Shown here: positions 6,230 to 7,949 of the stretch, one piece after another
Position numbering within the stretch: position 1 is the first letter of the stretch
How the letters are laid out: every line of letters begins with the position of its first letter
Source: CAVSWN01 sp046728115
Lineage (GTDB): Bacteria > Acidobacteriota > Vicinamibacteria > Vicinamibacterales > CAVVIG01
Direction of reading: 5' to 3'
DNA length: 7,949 nucleotides
Assembly (NCBI GenBank): GCA_046728115.1
Contig: JBKPDW010000513.1
Span: 1-7,949 of the forward strand
The notes under the pieces: generated by a model
The model's input: the letters and a program-made list of their open reading frames with translations, nothing else
Database searches by the model: none
What the model was told of the DNA's origin: nothing
Position numbers and translations under genes: made by a program

Positions 6230-6356
6230 GGGGCCGCAAGCGGAGAAGGAGCTCTCCACGGTGCCTAGCGAGGAGCGGAAGCACAGTGTTCTCGAACTCA
6301 TTGAAGGTTGCCTCGCGCCCTTCGCGGACGTAAATCAGCTGGGTCAGGTAGATCAT
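6219..6356 (-). pseudogene. DUF1330-family protein, 3'-truncated
   Basis: Starting at ATG 6356 with a strong GGAGGTG ribosome site just upstream on the minus strand, this frame reads MIYLTQLIYVREGREATFNEFE followed by NTVLPLLARHRGELLLRLRP, a good match to the N-terminal half of DUF1330-like (dimeric alpha-beta barrel, about 95-100 residues) proteins. Homology stops at about 6231 and the frame ends 4 codons later at 6219-6221. The second half of the domain is not found in any frame on this strand. Truncated, therefore presumed non-functional. It would have been the last gene of the minus-strand operon. Confidence 0.6.
6224..6236. repeat. 13-bp GC palindrome at the junction of two truncated genes
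   Basis: CGGCCC-G-GGGCCG is a perfect 6-bp-arm palindrome. The ZIP-like fragment loses similarity at its left edge and the DUF1330 fragment at its right edge, so it marks a breakpoint. Confidence 0.6.
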
Positions 6357-6396
6357 CGACACCTCCGAGATTCCAATACATTGGCGAGAGGTGCTG

Positions 6397-6693
6397 TCAG
6401 CGCAGGACGGTGCTGAACTCCTCGCGAAGGAAGTCCTTGATTGCGGCACTTTAACCAAGTTCAACCCACCGCGTCCCGTCCGGCCGAATCGTGATGGCGG
6501 TTGTCAGGAACGGGCAGCACTGATGTTCCAACGCCATCCACTCGACCACATCCTGAGCCGTCACGGCTGACCCCAGGCGCAACTGAAAGGATTGGACTGT
6601 CGGCGTCACGGATTCGATCGCGCCGAGCACGCGTGAACGGAGCAGTTCGAGTTCACCCCGATAAACATTGGTCCGACTATCCTCCGCAAGAAG
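6397..6693 (-). pseudogene. Small CC-motif protein, no start codon, internal stop
   Basis: The frame reads RGELELLRSRVLGAIESV, then AQDVVEWMALEHQCCPFLTT, ITIRPDGTRWVELG, a TAA at 6451-6453, and then in the same frame SAAIKDFLREEF up to a TGA at 6397-6399. This is the pattern of small uncharacterised bacterial proteins with an LERxCCPF core followed by WxxLTG..G(V/I)K.FL. The continuation after the TAA shows the original gene was about 18 codons longer. A single G-to-T change (GAA to TAA) would explain it. No ATG, GTG or TTG lies in frame at the expected N-terminus, so the 5' end is also lost or rearranged, just where the 29-bp repeat at 6642-6670 sits. Function of the family unknown to me; the Cys pair suggests metal or thiol chemistry. 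Confidence 0.5.
6642..6670 (+). repeat. 29-bp dispersed direct repeat, copy A
   Basis: This segment matches 7921-7949 at 26 of 29 positions in the same orientation. All three differences are C/G exchanges. On the minus strand both copies can be read in frame as NVYxGELE. Confidence 0.7.
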
Positions 6694-6762
6694 ATCGAGG
6701 ATGTGCGAGAGGTGCCGCGTCCGGCACTCAAGTCTGCCGCAATGAACGACGATATACCTGCG

Positions 6763-6799
6763 GGCGCGCCAGCTTTCGACTAGAGCAAGGCGGCGCGCC
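6763..6799. repeat. Two GGCGCGCC octamers 29 bp apart
   Basis: Identical self-complementary 8-mers at 6763-6770 and 6792-6799 can pair as an 8-bp stem with a 21-nt loop. They lie in the 154-bp stretch (6694-6847) between the hydrolase stop and the CC-motif pseudogene, where I see no convincing gene. Possibly an intercistronic stem-loop on the minus-strand transcript; no T-run. Confidence 0.3.
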
Positions 6800-6847
6800 G
6801 CGCGCGTATCGAAACTGCCCGATGAATGCCCGCCGTGAAGGCCAGGC

Positions 6848-7564
6848 CTACTCGTCAAACAACTCCCTGAAGAACTCCCGGATCGCGCCCGATGACCGCG
6901 CGTCGGTTTGCGCGTGATACAGCACGCCTGGCTGCTGACCGGTAGCGGTCTCGTGCGTGAAACCATGCATCGCGTTCCCGTAGACAATCAACTGATAGTC
7001 CGCGCCCGCGTTCTTCATCTCCTCGGCAAACGCGGTGACCTGCGACATCGGCACGTGCGGGTCGAGCGCTCCATGGCAGACCAGCACGCGCGCGCGAATC
7101 GATGACGGCTCGGCAGCACAGGTCGTTTCGAGACCGCCGTGGACACCCACGACGCCGCTGATCGTCGAGCCGCTGCGTGCGTACTCGAGGACCATCATCC
7201 CACCGAGACAATAGCCGACAGCGGCGATGCGGCCGTCGACTTCAGGTCGCGATGACAGGATTTCGATCGCCGGCTGCACGCGGCGAAGCAGGGCCGGGCG
7301 GTTGTTACGAAGGTCGCCGATGTGACGCATGATCCGTTCGCGGTTCCCGGTCACGCCTTCGCCGTACATGTCGCACGCAAACACCACGTAACCCGACTCG
7401 GCGAACCGCCGCGCCCGTCCGCGCGCGTGATCGTCGAGGCCGGCGCCGCCGTGCACGACGAGGACGCCCGGCCGCTTGCCGGCACGATCCGCATCGATCG
7501 CGAGAAACCCGTGGAGTCGCGCGTCGCCATCGCGGTAGACGATCGATTCGGTCTCCAGTTTCAT
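6848..7564 (-). CDS. Dienelactone-hydrolase family protein
   Basis: This intact 238-residue cytoplasmic alpha/beta hydrolase belongs to the dienelactone hydrolase family. Motifs in order: VVHGGAGLDDH (37-46, oxyanion region), ACDMYGEG (63-70), the nucleophile elbow GYCLGG with Cys119 in place of Ser, the acid Asp168 in HGALDPHVP and the base His200 in AMHGFTHE. The Cys-Asp-His triad and length match carboxymethylenebutenolidase, which opens dienelactone in chlorocatechol breakdown, but many relatives act on other esters or lactones, so the substrate is open. The start ATG 7564 has GAGG (7570-7573) upstream. It is the first gene of a minus-strand unit with the CC-motif and DUF1330 remnants. 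It is convergent with the plus-strand cluster and has its own AT-rich promoter region. Confidence 0.88.
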   Translation of the reverse strand: MKLETESIVYRDGDARLHGFLAIDADRAGKRPGVLVVHGGAGLDDHARGRARRFAESGYVVFACDMYGEGVTGNRERIMRHIGDLRNNRPALLRRVQPAIEILSSRPEVDGRIAAVGYCLGGMMVLEYARSGSTISGVVGVHGGLETTCAAEPSSIRARVLVCHGALDPHVPMSQVTAFAEEMKNAGADYQLIVYGNAMHGFTHETATGQQPGVLYHAQTDARSSGAIREFFRELFDE

Positions 7565-7616
7565 GGTGTCCTCACTGTGACGAATTTGTTAATGGACGAA
7601 TGAATCTCCGTTACTA

Positions 7617-7644
7617 ATTATATCACAATTTGGTCACTTGTCCT
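7617..7644 (-). promoter_or_regulatory. Sigma-70-like promoter for the dienelactone hydrolase
   Basis: On the minus strand a perfect TATAAT (7617-7622) lies 16 bp downstream of AGGACA (7639-7644; four of six match TTGACA), inside an AT-rich island that contrasts with the rest of the window. The leader to the ATG would be about 45 nt. Confidence 0.5.
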
Positions 7645-7794
7645 AGGGTTTTTTGGCATTTTTCGAGTAGCCTACGTTCGACAACTACGGTTGAGGGCGC
7701 GTTCGTGGCGGAATAACGCCTAGACTATAACTACGCCAACTACACCGACAGGTCGGCCGAAGATCTCGGCCCAGGTTCGCTGTGAGTTGAGCGA
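7645..7794. other. Non-coding stretch with one small hairpin
   Basis: I see no gene here. GGCCGA (7755-7760) and TCGGCC (7766-7771) can form a 6-bp stem with a 5-nt loop downstream of the presumed LysR stop on the minus strand. There is no T-run, so a terminator role is weak. Confidence 0.3.
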
Positions 7795-7949
7795 TCAATC
7801 GGGGTGGTGGGTGGCGACCTGAAGTAGGACCTCCTTCAGGTAATCAACGGCGACACGCGAGCGAGCGCGCAGCTTTGAACGAGGGGCTCGGCGCCATGTG
7901 GACCGGCGCCGATGGTGGGCGCACTTCGAGTTCACCCGCATAAACATTG
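7795..7949 (-). pseudogene. Probable LysR-type regulator C-terminus, frameshifted, cut by window edge
   Basis: From the window edge one minus-strand frame reads NVYAGELEVRPPSAPVHM then APSPSFKAARS. The next frame continues SRVAVDYLKEVLLQVATHHPD to a stop at 7795-7797. Joined by removing one base near 7855-7870, this fits the end of a LysR-family effector domain: GELxxVL..xxPP..PVHxVxPxS followed by the last helix (R)VRxFVDFL. Neither frame alone is convincing (the first stops at 7844-7846). It lies upstream of, and on the same strand as, the dienelactone hydrolase, where a LysR regulator would make sense. The rest of the gene is outside. Tentative. Confidence 0.38.
7921..7949 (+). repeat. 29-bp dispersed direct repeat, copy B, at the window end
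   Basis: Second copy of the repeat at 6642-6670, 1279 bp to the right, matching at 26 of 29 positions. The sequence ends on its last matching base, so the repeat may extend further. Confidence 0.7.

Noticed and set aside
6501..6917. 138-codon plus-strand ORF
   Set aside because: Antisense to the CC-motif pseudogene and the end of the dienelactone hydrolase; no family features.
1..7949. CRISPR array, tRNA, rRNA, transposase or integron attC array
   Set aside because: No regularly spaced repeats, no cloverleaf or rRNA-like sequence, and no transposase or integrase motif were seen; the 29-bp repeat has only two copies 1279 bp apart.

Overview
The window reads as a piece of a soil-type, high-G+C bacterial chromosome. 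No rRNA or tRNA is present to place it. The ECF sigma factor at the left edge looks actinobacterial (SigJ/ECF41 type). The DoxX, SnoaL, globin, VOC and hydrolase genes are of kinds common in Acidobacteria, Gemmatimonadetes and Proteobacteria. Genus-level assignment is not possible from sequence alone.

Layout: (1) 1-559, minus strand, a sigma factor cut by the window edge. (2) 560-703, a divergent promoter region with two matching dyads 31 bp apart. (3) 704-6067, plus strand, a co-directional run with short gaps: DoxX-like membrane protein, 14-TM MFS exporter, two tandem SnoaL-like proteins, a small membrane protein, a group II truncated globin, a VOC (glyoxalase-fold) protein, and an alpha/beta hydrolase with an epoxide-hydrolase-type Asp nucleophile. 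(4) 6131-6356, two convergent gene starts (a ZIP-like transporter and a DUF1330 protein) that both lose their 3' parts at a 13-bp GC palindrome. (5) 6397-7564, minus strand, an intact dienelactone-hydrolase-type enzyme followed by a broken CC-motif protein and the DUF1330 fragment. (6) 7565-7949, an AT-rich promoter for the hydrolase and then a probable frameshifted LysR C-terminus.

The plus-strand run looks like a stress or small-molecule detoxification/export cluster (quinone or thiol redox, export, SnoaL fold, haem protein, glyoxalase fold, epoxide-type hydrolase). It may answer to the adjacent sigma factor, whose own C-terminus begins a SnoaL-like domain. That functional link is inference.

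The most striking property of the window is damage. At least five genes carry single-base frameshifts (MFS twice, SnoaL-2, small membrane protein, globin, probable LysR), two have in-frame stops, the sigma factor appears to lack four residues in conserved region 2, and two genes are truncated at one point. In most cases family-like sequence resumes at once in the other frame. This means either recent inactivation or, more economically for the 1-base indels, residual sequencing error in an uncorrected assembly. I see no CRISPR array, transposase or complete mobile element, and no clearly new defence or biosynthetic system.
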